Shown here: positions 61,490 through 64,000 of the stretch, piece by piece | How positions within the stretch are numbered: the first letter of the stretch is position 1 | How the letters are laid out: each line of letters starts with the position of its first letter | DNA from: Dryas octopetala | Taxonomy: Eukaryota; Streptophyta; Magnoliopsida; Rosales; Rosaceae | Length of the DNA: 64,000 nt | NCBI GenBank assembly: GCA_963921425.1 | Contig: OY992833.1 | Location: 22,219,454 to 22,283,453, forward strand | Direction of reading: 5' to 3' | The notes under the pieces: model-generated | Told to the model about the DNA's origin: nothing | What the model saw: only the letters and a program-made list of their open reading frames with translations | Databases searched by the model: none | Program-made: the position numbers and the translations under genes

Positions 61490-62156
61490 AATTAAATGAA
61501 CAAGAACACGTGTACAAAATAAATGTATTGTATTTATGATTTAGGGTTACAATTTCTGATTTTTGCTTTTCACAAGAAAAAGACTCCTCTGATTCAATCT
61601 CCAAGGTTTTGATCTTGATTCAAGGGTGATGAACACTTAATCTTGAATAAGAAAAGTGGTGAAAGAGTTGGCGCTGTATTGGGCATGATGGCTGTTTCAC
61701 AAACTTGATGAAATGTGTAGAGAGAATTTCTGAGTCTTTTGGATGTTTTCTTTGTCAAAAGATTGTCTCATTCTTCTGTTGTGAAGCCGTGTATTTATAG
61801 GCACTTTAGGGTCCTTGATAGACTCTAGATTTTGATTTGGGCTTTTGATCTGAGCCCGTGTAATTTAATCCTTAAAGTGACCCAATAAAATTTAATTCCC
61901 ATGATTCAGAAGTTTACAAACTAATTGGACTAATTTAGATCAAAGCTCATCGATTTAGTTTAATTGGCAAGGCCCTCAGAATATTGTCATGTGCTATCTT
62001 CGGGCCCATTTTGTTGGAGTAGTCACACGCCACGTGTCATAATTTAATAGGCCACGTAATCCATGTAGACTTAATTTTAACCGGTCAAAATTTGATTTAT
62101 TGACCACCCAACAATTGTTAGTGATTTTTTTAATCACCAAAATTAATGTGTCTACA
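61470..62156 (-). mobile_element. Solo LTR, 687 bp, perfect 5-bp target duplication
   Basis: Begins tgtaaacatg and ends gtgtctaca, so both ends read TGTARACA in inverted orientation. ATTTG flanks both sides exactly (61465-61469 and 62157-62161). A minus-strand TATA box ctataaatac lies at 61791-61800. A G-box CACGTG is at 62031-62036 in the upstream (U3) half. No internal retrotransposon genes or partner LTR are visible, so it is a solo LTR from recombination. Its left target duplication overlaps the right target duplication of the LINE. Confidence 0.75.
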
Positions 62157-62267
62157 ATTTGAAACCTTCAATCTCCATCCTATAGAATGAGATTGCACAT
62201 ATACTGTCTATAACATAAATGTTTAAATTTAATAGTTGTTTGACATGGAAGAGGTTTAATCATTTTA

Positions 62268-63318
62268 ATTTTAGGGCTAATTACAAATAAATCAATAAAA
62301 CTTTTCAAAATTACATTTTAATCAATGCACTTTTTTAGAATTTCATTTTAGTCACTATTGACCAGAATGAAAAAAAAAATGAATTACAATAAATTAATAA
62401 ACATACATTATTATTCATATTTAGATTTGTATTAGGTTTGTATTTAACTGCTACGCAACAAAACGACTTAGGGTTTAGCCCTCGGCCTAGACCTAAACCC
62501 TAAGATGGTTCATTTAATTGATTTCTTGGGAAATCAATTCCTTTGAATTTTTTAGGGGAAGGAAATGTTAAATTCTATTTCATGTGTTTGGTAAGTTTGA
62601 AAAAGTAAATTAGGAATTAAGTCAGTTTTTCAATTATACCCTCATTTATTATTTATTTTGAAATAATAGTATGGTTAGTTTTGTCCAAAAAGAAGCAATA
62701 AATGTTTTTCCAAAAGGGGGAAAAACAAAACCCAAAGTAAATTAGGAATTAAGTCAGTTTTTCAATTATACCCTCATTTATTATTTATTTTGAAATAATA
62801 TCAGAGTTAATTTTGTTCAAAAAGAAGTAATAAATGTTTTCCCAAAAGGGGGGAAAACAAAACCCAAGCTGGAGCAAGGGTTTCATTTTCCTCCCAATAA
62901 GGGCATCAGATTCCCTTAGGCCATGAATTGATTTTTCTTCCCTATACTTACCAAACATGCGAATGAAATTGATTTCTCATTCTCAATCCTCTAAAACTTG
63001 AACCAAACGAATCCTAAGCCATAAGCTCTGGAACCCTAATTCTAAACCATAAACCTTATTTATATACCGTACACCTCATTTCTATACCCTAAACTAAAAA
63101 GAGCAACATCATAATTTTACACCTATGAGTAATGAAAAACAGGGATGGATAAATTAGTATTTTCCAATGCACTAAAATGCATGACATCATTAAGTGGATT
63201 TGGCTTAGTGACTAAAATGGGATATAATTTCAAAACTATTGACTTTTATGAGAAAAAAAAAATTTACATTGACAATTATGTAATATTGAAATGTTTTATT
63301 GATTTAAATGTAATTTTC
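62268..63318. mobile_element. Inverted-repeat element with 11-bp flanking direct repeats
   Basis: taatcatttta lies on both sides (62257-62267 and 63319-63329). Arms of about 110 bp pair in inverted orientation through words such as aaattacattt, aaatcaataaaac and attttagtcacta. The exact left end is uncertain by about 6 bp. A Mutator-like origin is likely from the length of the flanking repeat. Inside are a tandem duplication (62602-62867) and ends resembling another MITE (catgtgtttggtaag near 62581, cttaccaaacatgcg near 62947). No protein. Confidence 0.55.
62602..62867. repeat. Two-copy tandem duplication, period 132 bp
   Basis: The units start aaagtaaattaggaattaag at 62602 and 62734 and end in caaaaggggg-aaaacaaaaccc-aa. 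They differ at only a handful of positions (for example agtatggttagttttg against atcagagttaattttg), so the duplication is relatively recent compared with the surrounding element. Confidence 0.85.
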
Positions 63319-63329
63319 TAATCATTTTA

Positions 63330-63754
63330 CTATATATAGCACTAGCATCCCGCATTTGCTCCCACGAGTGCAAAGCGGCTCTTTGTATTGTGCAAACATT
63401 GATATTTTGACAAGCGTAATCAATTTAATAGATAACGGAAAGTAAATTTGGAAAAATTAATTAAGGAGAGAGAGGCGGCAAACCAATTCTCATGGGCGGG
63501 AAAGTAAATTTGGGAAATAAATAGATAACCGACCATTGGATTTTAGCCGAAATGATCTTTGTCATTCGGGCCTGAAGATAATTCAAAAACCGTTCTATTT
63601 TTTATATAGATTTACGGCCATTTACCTGAGTGTTTTTCTTCTAGAAAATTTTTAATATCTTTAGGATTTAAATTTCCAAGAAATATATAGATATGGATTA
63701 AACACATAATCCAATAGGTACTACTAGTATTGGGCTTAACTAGTTGCTTCAATC
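63330..63754. other. Intergenic, nothing recognised
   Basis: Short AT-rich stretch between the inverted-repeat element and the terminal SINE-like element. No repeat, RNA or frame worth naming. Confidence 0.5.
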
Positions 63755-63765
63755 TTGTTAACTTA

Positions 63766-63989
63766 TTTATTTATTTTTTTTGTAACCAAGGGTGTTCTAG
63801 AACAACTTTCACGCACTAGACTAGTCCTTTGGGCCGGTCAAAGGCAGACAATCCACGCTGGGCCTAAGGGATTCACAAGAGATTTTACCTCCCTTGCTTC
63901 CTGTCTCTAAGGGTCGAACTGGAGACTCGAATTCGGGTGTCTGGGTTTATAACTACACCTCCGAACCAACTCCTCCAACACCTTAGAGT
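63766..63989 (-). mobile_element. SINE-like retroposon at the window edge
   Basis: On the minus strand the element opens with a tRNA-like head (ggagttggttcggaggtgta, then cccgaattcgagtctcc, resembling pol III A and B boxes) and ends ggttacaaaaaaaataaataaa, an A-rich tail. ttgttaactta (63755-63765) and ttgtcaactta (63990-64000) flank it with one mismatch, giving an 11-bp or longer target duplication that may run past the window. The 224-bp size fits plant SINEs. The family name cannot be assigned from memory. Confidence 0.65.
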
Positions 63990-64000
63990 TTGTCAACTTA

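Noticed and set aside
62450-62515. ccctaaa/ttaggg words as an interstitial telomere repeat
   Set aside because: Only isolated, non-tandem occurrences (ttagggtttag, aaaccctaag); no array of the 7-mer.
1-64000. CRISPR array, operon-like defence island or other novel system
   Set aside because: The sequence is plant nuclear DNA; the only regular arrays are microsatellites and tandem duplications, and all supported genes belong to known plant families apart from one small unknown protein.

Overview
The window is nuclear DNA of a flowering plant, a eudicot. Genes have GT..AG introns inside AT-rich non-coding DNA, promoters carry TATA boxes, and the gene families (isoprenylated heavy-metal proteins, LOG2-like RING ligases, KIN2-type LEA proteins, plant PC-esterases) are plant-specific or plant-typical. 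The style of the sequence fits a Rosaceae genome, but that is a low-confidence inference. I found no prokaryotic, organellar or viral block, no CRISPR and no new defence-type system.

Layout. 1-17 kb has no protein gene I can support: it holds a decayed initiator tRNA-Met copy (2.7 kb), a pair of G-boxes (2.17 kb), small MITE-like hairpins and two Mutator-like inverted-repeat elements (8.1-9.2 and 13.1-14.2 kb). 17-60 kb is the gene island, nearly all on the minus strand: a HIPP metal-binding protein (17.1-19.2), a LUL-type RING E3 ligase (31.0-34.6), a 174-residue protein of unknown function (36.3-36.8), a VTT/SNARE-associated Golgi membrane protein (37.9-42.5), a plus-strand KIN2-like LEA protein (45.1-45.6), an F-box protein (46.4-47.7), a PC-esterase-like membrane protein (50.0-51.8) and a DUF1749 alpha/beta hydrolase (55.7-60.2). 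I derived the exon structures by hand; all five multi-exon genes close in frame. 60.6-64 kb is transposon-rich: a 5'-truncated LINE, a solo LTR touching it, an inverted-repeat element and a SINE-like element whose target duplication reaches the last base.

The most informative pattern is gene order. HIPP - LUL - VTT protein - PC-esterase-like - alpha/beta hydrolase is, as I recall the Arabidopsis annotation, the order AT5G19090 - 19080 - 19070 - 19060 - 19050. The window would then be an old collinear block with three extra genes (174-residue protein, KIN2-like, F-box) and many transposons inserted. The genes do not form an evident pathway. The HIPP and LUL neighbours are both predicted to be lipid-anchored (prenylation and N-myristoylation), but a functional link is speculation.

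The second theme is mobile-element stratigraphy: several inverted-repeat elements with 8-11 bp target duplications, a Tourist-like MITE and a solo LTR that may lie nested in an older element, and two solo LTRs that both carry G-boxes.
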